The position numbers and the translations under genes were made by a program. From an uncultured bacterium (lineage in GTDB: Bacteria; Patescibacteriota; Minisyncoccia; Phycocordibacterales; UBA9973), in the NCBI GenBank assembly GCA_937895685.1, contig CALBMC010000066.1:1-35549 (forward strand): DNA of 35,549 bases, in the 5' to 3' direction. Position 1 is the first letter of the stretch, and each line of letters starts with the position of its first letter. This document shows positions 1-9,188 of this stretch, one piece after another. Below the pieces are notes generated by a model, which saw nothing but the letters and a program-made list of their open reading frames with translations, was not told the origin of the DNA and did not search any database.

Positions 1-261
1 AGGAAAAAGATATTTTTCTAATTTAAAGAGAAAAGAGCCTCTATCAACCTTAAGACCAGTATGGAAAACAGAAACATTTCCATATTCACCATCAACGGAC
101 TTATTATCTCTGAGCGCAATTAGAGAAAATTCAATTTCTGATTTTGAAATTCTTTTCACAGTCTCATGAACTGCAAGCTCTGCCCCACCGACAAACTCTG
201 GTAGATAAACCAGAGAAAATATTAAAACTTTTTTCTTTTTAAATTCGTTATTTAATGACAT
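1..261 (-). CDS. Glycosyltransferase, GT4-like, N-terminal part only (cut by window edge)
   Basis: The minus strand is open from an ATG at 261 to base 1, giving 87 codons with no stop. The N-terminus (VLIFSLVYLPEFVGGAELAV) is the first beta strand plus glycine-rich loop typical of GT-B glycosyltransferases of family GT4, which bind the acceptor in this half. The nucleotide-sugar half lies off the window. It starts back to back with the sugar transferase at 303, and the -35 of that gene's promoter abuts this start codon. The context is a surface-polysaccharide locus, so transfer of a sugar to a lipid-linked glycan at the inner membrane face is likely. The family call is fairly safe; the sugar is unknown. 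Confidence 0.75.
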   Translation of the reverse strand, partial: MSLNNEFKKKKVLIFSLVYLPEFVGGAELAVHETVKRISKSEIEFSLIALRDNKSVDGEYGNVSVFHTGLKVDRGSFLFKLEKYLFP

Positions 262-288
262 TGATTTTTATTTAAAAAATGGTATAGT
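261..288 (+). promoter_or_regulatory. Promoter of the sugar transferase gene
   Basis: TTGATT at 261-266, a 16-bp spacer, then TATAGT at 283-288. The predicted start of transcription is about 295, leaving only about 8 nt before the ATG at 303 and no Shine-Dalgarno sequence, so the message would be nearly leaderless. Confidence 0.55.
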
Positions 289-302
289 TTGCATACAAAT
301 TT

Positions 303-1589
303 ATGCAAGAAGCGAAAAGAATTATTGTCTTTCTTGGGGACCTAGGAACTCTGGTCATCTCCTTTTTCGCTACTCTCATAATAAGCTATCCTCGCGAACT
401 TAGCGAGCAGGCCCAAATCCACGCTTACCCTTTTCTTATCTTGTATTTTACTTGGATAATAATCCTTTACGTTTTCAACCTATATGAGCCGAACAACATA
501 AAACCAGGAATAGAGGTAGCAAAAACAATAGGATGGAGTCTTTTCACCTGCCTAACAATTGGAATAATTTTCTTTTACTTCATCCCTCTTTATGGAATAA
601 GCCCAAAGACAAACCTATTGATAAACCTTGGTATCTTTGGAGTACTCTTTGTTTTTTGGAGAAGAATTTGTTTCCGATGGTTTTCAAAAATATATAAAAG
701 AAAAATTCTTATAATCGGAGACAGCGTTTTTGCAAAGTACCTAGAAAATGTATACAGAACAAATCCTCATCTTGGATTTTCTTCAGCCGGAATAACAAAT
801 GACCAAGAAGAAGCAAAAAGAAAAATAGAGGAAGAGAAAATAGAATCAGTTGTAATTGAAGAAAAAGAAAATATTGAAATGCTAAGAAACTTAATTGCAA
901 AAAAAGTGACAATAATTCCTCTTGGAAGTGCTTATCAGACAATATTTCAGATTTCACCAATAGAACTAATCTCCCCTAGTGAAGCAATTTCTCTAGCAGA
1001 AGAAAAAGAACTCCTTATCTATAGATTCTTTTCTAGAATTATAGAAATAATTTTCTCATCAATAGTCCTAGTTGCAACTCTACCAATTACAATAATTTCA
1101 GCGATTTTAATAATGATCGAAGATAGTGGACCGTTTTTATACAAACAATCACGAGTTGGAGAAAACGGAAAAACTTTTCTGCTATACAAATTCCGATCTA
1201 TGAGAAAAGACGCTGAGAAAGACGGGGCTAAGTGGGCAGAAAAAGGAGACAACAGAGTAACAAGAATTGGAAGAATATTAAGAAAAACACATATCGATGA
1301 AATTCCTCAAATGTGGAATATCTTAAAAGGCGATCTTGCGCTTGTTGGACCTCGTCCAGAGAGACCAGAATTCGTTACAATGCTCGAAAAAGAAGTTCCC
1401 TACTATTTCCTCCGACACACAATAAAACCAGGATTCACAGGATGGGCACAAGTTAAATTCAGATACGCCAGAAACGTTGACGACTCAAAAACAAAATTTG
1501 AATATGATCTATACTATATGAAAAATAGAAACATTTTCATGGATCTTGGAATTATAATCAAAACCGCTCAGATTATTTTTACTCACTAG
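303..1589 (+). CDS. Membrane sugar-1-phosphate transferase (WbaP/undecaprenyl-phosphate glucose phosphotransferase type)
   Basis: 428 aa. Four hydrophobic segments (about residues 5-25, 42-60, 75-98, 104-120) lead into a degenerate Rossmann-like region (about 134-205), one re-entrant or membrane helix (247-270) and the bacterial sugar transferase catalytic domain (275-428). The domain carries the hallmark KFRSM at 296-300, the catalytic Asp-Glu pair in THIDEIPQ (D332, E333) and LVGPRPERPEF at 347-357. Enzymes of this family move a sugar-1-phosphate from a nucleotide sugar onto undecaprenyl phosphate, the first step of a surface glycan. Length and domain order match the large polyisoprenyl-phosphate hexose-1-phosphate transferases. 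It converges tail to tail with the ligase gene: the two stop codons share one CTAG. The sugar cannot be told from sequence. Confidence 0.88.
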   Translation: MQEAKRIIVFLGDLGTLVISFFATLIISYPRELSEQAQIHAYPFLILYFTWIIILYVFNLYEPNNIKPGIEVAKTIGWSLFTCLTIGIIFFYFIPLYGISPKTNLLINLGIFGVLFVFWRRICFRWFSKIYKRKILIIGDSVFAKYLENVYRTNPHLGFSSAGITNDQEEAKRKIEEEKIESVVIEEKENIEMLRNLIAKKVTIIPLGSAYQTIFQISPIELISPSEAISLAEEKELLIYRFFSRIIEIIFSSIVLVATLPITIISAILIMIEDSGPFLYKQSRVGENGKTFLLYKFRSMRKDAEKDGAKWAEKGDNRVTRIGRILRKTHIDEIPQMWNILKGDLALVGPRPERPEFVTMLEKEVPYYFLRHTIKPGFTGWAQVKFRYARNVDDSKTKFEYDLYYMKNRNIFMDLGIIIKTAQIIFTH

Positions 1590-3661
1590 TTTTTTATTCT
1601 CTCCACCTTTGGAACAGTTCCCCAAGCAGGGTAATCACTTTCTGTTAGTTTAGGGAAAGTAACAAGAAGTAAATCTCTATATTCATTATATTTTTCTCTA
1701 TTTCCATCTTCCATTGCCACAATCATTCCTCTCATATAACTAGTCTTTTGGTAAGGGGCGATTTGTATTGCTTTATCTAGCATTTCATAAGAGAGCTCCC
1801 ACTCAGTCACAATTTCATAGACTTGAGCTAAAACCCAAAGCCCTTGAGGATTGTTTGGAGATACTTCAACTGCTTTATTTCCCCACTTTTCTGCTTCCAT
1901 TATGAAAGCACCTCTGTCCTGTTGTGGACTGAAATACGCGGCAAGATTATTTAGAGAAGCAAGAATAGTGAAAGTTCTTTGATAATAAGGAAATCTCTCT
2001 GCTCCTCTTTCTGCAAAGCTAATAGCCCCTTTCAAATCAGTTACAACCATTGATCTGTCTTCTGGGGTCATTTTCACAGCAGAGCTTGTAAATTTACTTA
2101 TTTGATTGAAAACCATTTCAGCTATAACTGGATTATCAGTGGAGTCTCCAATTGATATTACCTCTCCATTGTCATAAAGGGACATTCTCTCAACTGGATC
2201 TTTGGCTGTGGCAATTCTTACATATGATTTTGACTTAAAGGCTGGAAGGTAAGCAAAGAAAATAAAAGCCGTTATTAGCACAGCCCCGAAGACAAGAGGA
2301 GAAAAAGGGTGTTCCATTAATTGATAAAATTTACTCCCTCCCTCTTCATCTTTTTCATCACTAGAAATAAAAGAAACAAATCCGAAAGTAACCACAAACA
2401 AAATCAGTGGAACCATTGTGTCAAAAATAAATATATTTTGAATTAAATAAGAAATTAATAAACCACAAAGTAGAGATGCTTCTAAATTATTAATTTTAGA
2501 TTTTTTTCTAGCTAAATTAATCGAATAGAAGAGAGAGAAAATTAAAAAAGCAAAAGCGAGGGCACCGACAATTCCAAAGTTATAGATAATCTCAATGTAA
2601 GCGTTGTGTGGACGATCAACGAAGTATTCATTTAAATATTTTGGAGTAAGAATGATTGGATTAAAGTTCTTTGTAAATTCAGCTACGAACATTTCATGAC
2701 CCTGTCCAAAAATTGGATTTTGCTTAAATCCTTCTATTCCTATATCCCAATAAACAAAACGATTTGGCCAAGCAGCATCTGAGAACTTTTGATTAACGAC
2801 ATTTCCAGGAGTAACTAGTTTAACTATTCCAACAGACACAACCGCCAAAAGAATAACTCCCAAAACAATTCCTGAAAACTTCATTATCTTTTTGCTTGAA
2901 AAAGATAAATATAAGATAGCTGAAGATATTACCCCAAAGAATAATCCAAGGGCTGCACCTCTTGCCTCTCCGACAAGAGACATCACCCCATCAATAGTTC
3001 CATTTAAAATTCCTGGTGTATTTATAAAAATTGGACATAAAACAGACAAAAAAAAGATTATTCCAGCTACAATATAACCTTTTTTCTTTCCAAATATTTT
3101 AGGTAGAAGAATAAAAGAAGCAAACATTGGGAAAAGCAAAGATGCTCCTACAAAAGAAGAGTTACCTAGAGTGAACCCTCCTCCAAAAAAGTTACCAATA
3201 TTCTGATCAAAAAAAGTAAAGACAGCAATGATTGTCATCGATAAAGCAATACCAAGGTAAAGTTTTGCCCAATCCCTTTCAGTTTTAAAAATTGCTCTAA
3301 GCAAAATAAACAAAACAAACAAAGATGAGTAGAACAGGAGTCCTGTGCCTCTTTCAAAAGAAGACCAGAAAGAGTGTCCGAAATCTAATCCAAATATAGA
3401 AGAGATGAACATACAGCCAAGGAAAAGCAAAAATGAAGCTCCGATCATGTCTAACTTTGGAAACTTTACCTTTCCTAAGTGAACCGCATACAAAAACAAA
3501 AATAGGATAATAATTATTGACCCTTGAAAGAAGGCAGTCTTTGCACTAAAAAATGGGAAAAAATAATTTGGATTATAAACAAACGGAATAAAAGCAACCA
3601 AACCAATAATTAATGCTTTTAAGAAATTTATTAAACCGGACTCTTTTTCTGTTCTTTTCAT
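1586..3661 (-). CDS. O-antigen ligase / Wzy-type membrane protein with C-terminal TPR-like region (copy 1)
   Basis: 691 aa. About eleven to twelve hydrophobic helices are followed from about residue 500 by a soluble, helix-rich tail with TPR-like repeats (for example EKWGNKAVEVSPNNPQGLWV). The Wzy_C/O-antigen-ligase signature is visible in the large loop: RFVYWDIGIEGFKQNPIFGQG and, after it, DRPHNAYIEIIYNFG with the conserved His. Relatives polymerise or transfer undecaprenyl-linked glycans onto lipid A or protein. CPR bacteria are generally thought to lack lipopolysaccharide, so transfer to a surface protein or wall polymer is the more likely job (inference). It starts 3 nt after the stop of the GT4 gene upstream, so the two are cotranscribed. 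No Shine-Dalgarno precedes the ATG. Confidence 0.82.
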   Translation of the reverse strand: MKRTEKESGLINFLKALIIGLVAFIPFVYNPNYFFPFFSAKTAFFQGSIIIILFLFLYAVHLGKVKFPKLDMIGASFLLFLGCMFISSIFGLDFGHSFWSSFERGTGLLFYSSLFVLFILLRAIFKTERDWAKLYLGIALSMTIIAVFTFFDQNIGNFFGGGFTLGNSSFVGASLLFPMFASFILLPKIFGKKKGYIVAGIIFFLSVLCPIFINTPGILNGTIDGVMSLVGEARGAALGLFFGVISSAILYLSFSSKKIMKFSGIVLGVILLAVVSVGIVKLVTPGNVVNQKFSDAAWPNRFVYWDIGIEGFKQNPIFGQGHEMFVAEFTKNFNPIILTPKYLNEYFVDRPHNAYIEIIYNFGIVGALAFAFLIFSLFYSINLARKKSKINNLEASLLCGLLISYLIQNIFIFDTMVPLILFVVTFGFVSFISSDEKDEEGGSKFYQLMEHPFSPLVFGAVLITAFIFFAYLPAFKSKSYVRIATAKDPVERMSLYDNGEVISIGDSTDNPVIAEMVFNQISKFTSSAVKMTPEDRSMVVTDLKGAISFAERGAERFPYYQRTFTILASLNNLAAYFSPQQDRGAFIMEAEKWGNKAVEVSPNNPQGLWVLAQVYEIVTEWELSYEMLDKAIQIAPYQKTSYMRGMIVAMEDGNREKYNEYRDLLLVTFPKLTESDYPAWGTVPKVERIKN

Positions 3662-3664
3662 AAT

Positions 3665-4774
3665 TTATTTTGTTAATTCATCATATACCCGAAAAACTTT
3701 TTTACACATTAATTCTTTAGAAAAATTATTTTTAACTCTTTCTTTTTCTTTTTCACTTATCTGTAACAAGAAATTTGGATTCTCTAGTATCTTTCTAAAA
3801 AAATCTTGCATCCCCTCTACCTCTTGACCCTTTTTAACCAAAACCCCAGCTCCATCCTCTAATGCCTCTTTAATGCCCCCAACATCACTTGCTATAACCG
3901 GCAAACCATAAGACATGGCTTCTATTATGGTCATCGGGAAGCCCTCCCAGCGGGTCGGCAAGGCAAAGATATGAGAAGATTTATATATTTCACCAACCTG
4001 CTCATTTGGAACGTCTCCGAGCATTTTAACATCAATTCCCCGCCCTTTTGTTTTCAAGAAATCATCAATTATAAATTTCTCCCTACCTGAACCAATTATT
4101 GAAACCTGAAACCTGTCTTGATCTTCCTTTTTAAAACCACAGATGGCTTCTAGGATTTTCACAGGCTCCTTAGGTGGAACAAGACGTCCCACAAAAAGAA
4201 CTTTTATCTTCTCATTTATTTTAGGTAAAAAATAATTTGTGTTTTCATTAATCTCTATCCCATTCCAAATAACTTCTAATTTATTTCCAGAAAAAATAAG
4301 TTTCCTTTTTGCAAGATTGTAATCATTTCTTGAAACGGTAATTATTTTGTCGGTAAAAGGAGTTATGAGATTCTCCGCCAACAAAGCGATGGTTCTACGG
4401 AAAAAGGGTGTTCCCTTTGTAAAACTCCAGCCATGAGCTGTGAAAACTTTCTTAGCCAAACCAAAAGAAGCAATACGACCAATGAAACCAGCCGCTCCAC
4501 TGTGAGCATGGACTATATCCGGTTTTTCTTTTTTTATAATTTTTCTTAAAACCAAAACAGACCTTAGTTGTTTTATTGGGTTCCATGAGTTAGCAAAAAA
4601 CTTATTTTCTATAAATTTAATCCCGAGATTTTCTGTTTTACTTTTCAGCCACCCATCTCCACTAGAAATAACTGTCATATCAAATCCCAGTTTCTTCCCT
4701 TCTTCAAGAAGATAGCCCAAATGAACCTGCGCCCCACCAACTTCAGTTTTAGTAATTAAGTAAATTATTTTCAT
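3665..4774 (-). CDS. Glycosyltransferase family 4
   Basis: 369 aa, a usual GT4 length. The N-terminal half begins MKIIYLITKTEVGGAQVHLG, the acceptor-side glycine-rich loop, followed by DIVHAHSGAAGFIGR. The C-terminal half has VLFVGRLVPPKEPVKILEA and the E-x7-E nucleotide-sugar motif in WEGFPMTIIEAMSYGLPVIA. The fold is therefore a complete retaining GT-B enzyme, acting at the cytoplasmic face on a lipid-linked glycan. It lies between two ligase-like genes with gaps of 3 and 5 nt, so the three form one minus-strand operon. The specific linkage and sugar donor are unknown. Confidence 0.9.
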   Translation of the reverse strand: MKIIYLITKTEVGGAQVHLGYLLEEGKKLGFDMTVISSGDGWLKSKTENLGIKFIENKFFANSWNPIKQLRSVLVLRKIIKKEKPDIVHAHSGAAGFIGRIASFGLAKKVFTAHGWSFTKGTPFFRRTIALLAENLITPFTDKIITVSRNDYNLAKRKLIFSGNKLEVIWNGIEINENTNYFLPKINEKIKVLFVGRLVPPKEPVKILEAICGFKKEDQDRFQVSIIGSGREKFIIDDFLKTKGRGIDVKMLGDVPNEQVGEIYKSSHIFALPTRWEGFPMTIIEAMSYGLPVIASDVGGIKEALEDGAGVLVKKGQEVEGMQDFFRKILENPNFLLQISEKEKERVKNNFSKELMCKKVFRVYDELTK

Positions 4775-4779
4775 TTTAT

Positions 4780-6768
4780 TTAGATATTTCCGAATGGGAA
4801 TATTTCTATGCTTGGGAAACTTCTTATTTGATCTTCAATATGCTTTTTAACTTTCTGAGGCAATACAACGTTTGGATATTTATTCGCATAAGCATTGGCG
4901 TAATCCCAAGAACCTTTTAGATCCTTTGAATACAATTTTCCTAGAGCAACGAAGGCTGGAGCAACAGGATGATTTGGAGATTCCAGAACTGCACTTTCGG
5001 CAAGTTCAATACTATCCTTCACATTCCCTTGTCCCAAAACAAGCTGATATTGCAAGACATAAGCAAGATTTAGCTTTGCTCTAAAATCAAGAGGGTTTTT
5101 CTCTATTCTATTTCTGAATGTTTGTTCATATACAGAAAATTCTTTTTTCAATATTTCCACTTTTTGTTTATCCTTTAAGATTTCTGGATTTTCTCTTATG
5201 TCCTTTATAACTTGGAACATAACAAAGCGTGCAGAGTCATGAGCATAAGGAGTAAAATCCAAACCTCGAGAGAGCATCTCATTTCTCTTGGCTCCATCTT
5301 CAAGCTCAAAAGAAGCAAAGAATGATTGTTTGTTTGAACTAGTTGGTTTAAATAAAACAAAACATAAAGTACTAGAAACTAAAACCAAAATAACCCCAGC
5401 AACAACTCTTTTGTCTCTACTCATCTGAAAATCAAAGGTTGGAATAGACAAAATCTTTTCTTTATCCACGATTGAAGAAAGTAATGACAGAACACAGAAT
5501 ATATATACAGTTGAAATAAGAACATCAAAAGATGTTTGCAACTCAACAAAGTGAACAAGAAGAAGCAGTGGAATCAAATACTTATACCCGTCTTCACCGA
5601 AAAATATAACAAATAAATAAGCCGGCAAAATCAAGAAGACAAGTAGATAAAAAATAAACAAAACTATTCCCCCACCAATAAGGGTATCTAGGACAACATT
5701 GTGAACTCTATCGAACCAAATTTCTCCAACATAATCAGGCTGAGCCAATCTTGAGTCAAAGTATTTCTGATATCCATATTCAAAGTTTTCAATTCCCCAA
5801 CCAGTAACTGGTCTTTCTTTTATTGCATCTACCGCCATTTGCCAAACAATTGGTCTAGCAGCAGTAGACTCTGCATCGTACCACTGTCTTAATTTGCTTT
5901 GGTCATTGAAGAATTGTCCAAGTAAAACAGCGTACAAGGCAAAGAAGATTGCCACAGCACTTCCGGCAAAAATAAGACGAGTTTTTTTCTCTGTTCTTTG
6001 GTGAATAAACTTTAGAACTAAAACCACCACAACTGATAAAACTAAAACAAGAGCTGAAGTCCTAGCGGATCCAACAAGGTCAAAAACGTTAGATTCATTA
6101 CCAGAAACTAAAACTTCCCAATTGAAAAATAGTGGAGAGAAAAATATCAAAACAAGAGAAAACAAATCAAAAATTCTTCTTCCTATCATTCTTTCTTTCC
6201 ATTCATCTGCCAGCGCATTCAAAATAAAGAAAAACATTATAACTAGATAAAGTCCGGCATAAGAAGAGTTCCCTATTGTGTAAGCTTCTGCTCCGTAAGC
6301 AAAATATCCAGATTTAGAAAAAAGTGATATGTAACTAACTAAAGACATACCGACTCCTCCCAAAATAGAAAATCTCCTAATTATTTTCCAACCATCAAGA
6401 TCAATGAAGAATCTTGAAATTATATAGAAGGAATAAACCAGTGAAAGAAGAGCTAACCCTTGCATTCGGCTTTGATTGGACCAGACTGAATGAACGAAAT
6501 CTACACCGAAAATAGCGGTTATCCAAGAAGCTAGGAAGAATAAGCTTATAGATAAGTCTACAAGATTAAACCTGCTTTCTATCCTTCTTTTCGGGGCATA
6601 GAAAATAGACCAGAAACCAACAATAAATAGTAATGAAATTATTAATACTGAAAAAGCGATATATTTAGAGGTTGTAGCTGGAAATAGGTAATTTTCGAAA
6701 AAGACAAACGGGAAAATACCCAAAAATATTCCAACAACCCAAGCGATAAATTTCTGCATAAGAGCCAT
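4780..6768 (-). CDS. O-antigen ligase / Wzy-type membrane protein with C-terminal TPR-like region (copy 2)
   Basis: 662 aa from the first ATG. Same plan as the neighbouring ligase gene: many membrane helices, a large loop with ARPIVWQMAVDAIKERPVTG and WGIENFEYGYQKYFDSR, the conserved His in DRVHNVVLDTLIGGG, then a soluble helical tail from about residue 480 with a TPR-like unit (LNLAYVLQYQLVLGQGNVKD). It is clearly a diverged paralogue of copy 1. The likely role is transfer or polymerisation of a lipid-linked glycan outside the membrane. First gene of the three-gene operon. The extended -10 TGCTAAAAT (6775-6767) overlaps the first ATG and ends 7 nt before the fourth codon's ATG (6759), so the true start may be Met4 on a leaderless message, giving 659 aa. 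Confidence 0.82.
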   Translation of the reverse strand: MALMQKFIAWVVGIFLGIFPFVFFENYLFPATTSKYIAFSVLIISLLFIVGFWSIFYAPKRRIESRFNLVDLSISLFFLASWITAIFGVDFVHSVWSNQSRMQGLALLSLVYSFYIISRFFIDLDGWKIIRRFSILGGVGMSLVSYISLFSKSGYFAYGAEAYTIGNSSYAGLYLVIMFFFILNALADEWKERMIGRRIFDLFSLVLIFFSPLFFNWEVLVSGNESNVFDLVGSARTSALVLVLSVVVVLVLKFIHQRTEKKTRLIFAGSAVAIFFALYAVLLGQFFNDQSKLRQWYDAESTAARPIVWQMAVDAIKERPVTGWGIENFEYGYQKYFDSRLAQPDYVGEIWFDRVHNVVLDTLIGGGIVLFIFYLLVFLILPAYLFVIFFGEDGYKYLIPLLLLVHFVELQTSFDVLISTVYIFCVLSLLSSIVDKEKILSIPTFDFQMSRDKRVVAGVILVLVSSTLCFVLFKPTSSNKQSFFASFELEDGAKRNEMLSRGLDFTPYAHDSARFVMFQVIKDIRENPEILKDKQKVEILKKEFSVYEQTFRNRIEKNPLDFRAKLNLAYVLQYQLVLGQGNVKDSIELAESAVLESPNHPVAPAFVALGKLYSKDLKGSWDYANAYANKYPNVVLPQKVKKHIEDQIRSFPSIEIFPFGNI

Positions 6769-6775
6769 TTTAGCA
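6767..6775 (-). promoter_or_regulatory. Extended -10 promoter of the second ligase gene (leaderless candidate)
   Basis: On the minus strand TGC-TAAAAT runs 6775 to 6767, followed by 7 nt and an in-frame ATG at 6759-6757 (Met4 of the long reading). No good -35 is visible 16-18 bp upstream. The same arrangement recurs at argS and the 637-aa gene. Confidence 0.45.
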
Positions 6776-6819
6776 AAATCTGATCTTTTAATAAACCCCT
6801 CAAAAAAACTAGGAATAAG

Positions 6820-6847
6820 AAAAACCCCCGAGAAATCGGGGGTTTTT
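6820..6847. terminator. Strong bidirectional intrinsic terminator
   Basis: A perfect 12-bp inverted repeat: AAAAACCCCCGA (6820-6831), a GAAA loop (6832-6835), TCGGGGGTTTTT (6836-6847). It sits 32 nt after the stop of the surface-protein gene on the minus strand and separates that gene from the ligase operon. The flanking A and T runs make it work in both directions. Confidence 0.9.
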
Positions 6848-6879
6848 CCGTCGCTACCTGCGAACCAAACTTCTAGCTA

Positions 6880-8760
6880 TTAGTTAATAGCTATGTAGTC
6901 AGTCTTGAAGTCATCAAGATTGAATGTGAAGTCTTGGAATACAGATGCGCTGTCTGAAGAGTTCCATCTAACGTTAGCTAGCTTCAAGCGGTATTGACCT
7001 GCGCCAAGTGAACCACTGTTTGCAACAGTAACTGTTAGAGTTAGAGTCTCGTCATCAGAATCATTTATGTCAAAGTTTCCATTTCCTGAAAGATCAGAAT
7101 CTGAATCATTAACAAGTGTAGCTGTTACAGCTGATCCGTATTGAGGAGCTGTAAGTTCTGTTCCAGCCTTGTCAACTGTGAAGTCAACAGCAACTGTTCC
7201 AGCGTTTGAAGCGATATCAGGGATGTACATATCGTCATCGAATGCTTCAACTTTGAACTCAACTTGGAATGTAGCGATATCATCGTTTGATCCTGTTCCT
7301 GTTGTTACAGATTCAGAAGCAGATACAAATGTAACCATAATTCCTGATGAGTAAGCTGTCATTGTTTCTCCGATAGTTGTTCCTGTTTTGTCTGAGTTTT
7401 CAAGCTCTTCTCCGTCTTGATCTTCAACATCGATATCTGCTCTTTGTGTTGAACCAATTTGAGCTGCGATTGTTGTTCCTTCAGCAAATAGAAGTGCGTC
7501 TGTTTCGTTGAAATCAGCAGTAACTGTGAATTCAACTGTATCTCCATCCTCAACTGTTAAGTCAAGATTGTCGAAAGTAACTGTCATATTTGCACCTGAT
7601 GTAGCAACAGTTTCTACGTACTCTTCACCGTCAACTTCTAGAGTAACACTGTTGATAACACCATCAAGATCAGCCTCACTTGATTCGAAGTAAACTGGGA
7701 TTGAATCAAATACTAGATCTGATCCATCAGCTTCGATTTCTCCAATCAATAGAGTAACTCCATCTGTATCACTGTCTTCATCAACGTTTAATGTTGAAGA
7801 TTCTGGTGAATCATCAGCAACTGAAAGACTCATTTCAACATCGTTTGCTTCTGCAAATGTAGCAAAGTCAAACAAAGTGTCTAGAGGTAGTCCAAGGTCT
7901 CCTGTTGTTGAATCTGTAAATACTTGACCTGTTTGATCTTTGTATCTAACTTCTTCAATTTCTATAGACCAGCTATCTGATGTTATATCTCCTGAATCAA
8001 GGTTATCAAGAGCAGTAACTGCGATTGTTAGATCTGTATCTTCGTCAGCGTCTATGATTGCTGAAGAGTCAAGAGTGATTGTTTTTGACCAAACACCATT
8101 GTCTTCATTCATATCATCAACGTCAACTGAAGCTACTTCATCATCTCCGAACATAACAGAAATTGAATCTGCATATTCGTCAAAGTCTTCATCTCCACCT
8201 CCTAGGTTTTCAAGAGAAACCTTAACAGCTGTAAGTTGGATATCTGAATCTTCAGAAGCTCCGATGTTTGCACCGATAACTTCTACGTTTTCATCACCTT
8301 CTCCAACCTCTTCACCTGAAAGGCTTCCAAGTTCGTCTACAGATTCGATTGAACCAGCGTTTCCGTTGATTACAAAGCTACCTGTTGAACCTGTTCCAGT
8401 TGCTGTACATGTGTAACCTGCTGGGCAAGTTGCTGTACCTCCTGTAACTACTCCACCTTGAACTGCTTCAAGTTTTGCTTTAGTCATGTTTCCAACTAGA
8501 CCGTCGGCTGTTAGACCTTGTGCCATTTGGAAATTTTTAACTGCTGTGTTTGTTTTAGGACCGAATGCTCCATCAGCTGTAAGACCAGCTGCTGAATATG
8601 TGTTTAGAACTGTTTGCAAGTTTGTAACGTACATTCCGCTTGATCCAACTTTTAGAGTTGTTGTTCCAAAAGTTAGAACTTCTGCTTTTGAAACAGAAGC
8701 GAAAGCGAATACTGCAACGATAGCAACTAGCGTAACAGCCAATGCTTTAAATTTAATCAT
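6880..8760 (-). CDS. Secreted acidic surface (S-layer-like) protein with N-terminal peptidoglycan-binding domain
   Basis: 626 aa. Signal peptide 1-26 (KFKALAVTLVAIVAVFAFAS core, SKA cleavage site), then a PG_binding_1-type domain at about 36-100 with GLTADGAFGPKTNTAVKNFQ, which suggests wall anchoring. The rest (about 125-626) is beta-rich and loaded with Asp, Glu, Ser, Thr and Val, with only two Cys visible near 112-118 (TCPAGYTC). There is no C-terminal sorting signal. Similar secreted proteins dominate the surface of many Parcubacteria, so an S-layer or main surface-coat role is likely but not proven. A strong own promoter, a long structured leader, a strong terminator and even codon use all suggest very high expression. 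It lies beside the glycan locus, so it may be a glycosylated substrate (inference). Confidence 0.8.
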   Translation of the reverse strand: MIKFKALAVTLVAIVAVFAFASVSKAEVLTFGTTTLKVGSSGMYVTNLQTVLNTYSAAGLTADGAFGPKTNTAVKNFQMAQGLTADGLVGNMTKAKLEAVQGGVVTGGTATCPAGYTCTATGTGSTGSFVINGNAGSIESVDELGSLSGEEVGEGDENVEVIGANIGASEDSDIQLTAVKVSLENLGGGDEDFDEYADSISVMFGDDEVASVDVDDMNEDNGVWSKTITLDSSAIIDADEDTDLTIAVTALDNLDSGDITSDSWSIEIEEVRYKDQTGQVFTDSTTGDLGLPLDTLFDFATFAEANDVEMSLSVADDSPESSTLNVDEDSDTDGVTLLIGEIEADGSDLVFDSIPVYFESSEADLDGVINSVTLEVDGEEYVETVATSGANMTVTFDNLDLTVEDGDTVEFTVTADFNETDALLFAEGTTIAAQIGSTQRADIDVEDQDGEELENSDKTGTTIGETMTAYSSGIMVTFVSASESVTTGTGSNDDIATFQVEFKVEAFDDDMYIPDIASNAGTVAVDFTVDKAGTELTAPQYGSAVTATLVNDSDSDLSGNGNFDINDSDDETLTLTVTVANSGSLGAGQYRLKLANVRWNSSDSASVFQDFTFNLDDFKTDYIAIN

Positions 8761-9183
8761 AATTATCTTATCGTTTGTAATTTCGAGTTTCGTGTCTTTA
8801 TCACACGAACCTGCGAATTTGCGTGGTTTTAATAATAGAAGATGTTAGTTCGACAAAACTAACGATTTCTTCCACGCGTCTTCTTTTCTTTTTTAATAAA
8901 AAAGAAGATTTGCTTGGACGCTTAATTAAGGTGTCCAAACGATTGCTCTTTACTTTTTAAAGGTATAGAGCGCTGCCTTTGTCGACAGGGCATTTCAGAA
9001 AATAATTGTAGTTCCGGAAAATAAAAATCAAATAAAATTGACGTGGATGTCAAAGTTAAGTTTATTCTATTTTCAACGGGCATACCTTATTACTGAATAT
9101 TTTTTAGTCTGGGGTCAAAAAAGGCCTATCCCCAATTGACTTAGACTAAAAATTTGTACGATTGTTTTAACGCACTCGTACGC
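8761..9183 (-). promoter_or_regulatory. Long, hairpin-rich 5' leader of the surface-protein mRNA
   Basis: From the predicted transcription start near 9183 to the ATG at 8760 there is no gene, but a chain of inverted repeats. In order on the minus strand: 9181-9156 (GTACGA/TCGTAC), 9152-9101 (10 bp TTTTTAGTCT/AGACTAAAAA with an inner GGGG/CCCC), 9053-9038 (TTGAC/GTCAA), 8971-8945 (9 positions, 1 mismatch), 8938-8914 (TTGGAC/GTCCAA around CTTAATTAAG), 8908-8879 (A/T-rich), 8863-8844 (GTTAGTT/AACTAAC, nested inside GCGTGG/CCACGC 8877-8821), 8809-8789 (TTCGTGT/ACACGAA). None has a clear U-run behind it. A stabilising leader or a cis-regulatory RNA is the likely meaning. Confidence 0.6.
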
Positions 9184-9188
9184 ATTCG

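Noticed and set aside
7940..8416. 158-codon open frame on the plus strand inside the surface-protein gene
   Set aside because: Ser-rich shadow caused by the Asp/Glu/Ser/Thr codon bias of the opposite strand; no start signals and no family.
8486..8848. 120-codon plus-strand frame across the surface-protein start
   Set aside because: Antisense shadow of the signal-peptide and peptidoglycan-binding region.
9005..9031. Main promoter of the surface-protein gene at TTGATT-15-TACAAT
   Set aside because: The spacer is short and the upstream TTGCAG-17-TATAAT is much better; kept only as a possible secondary start.
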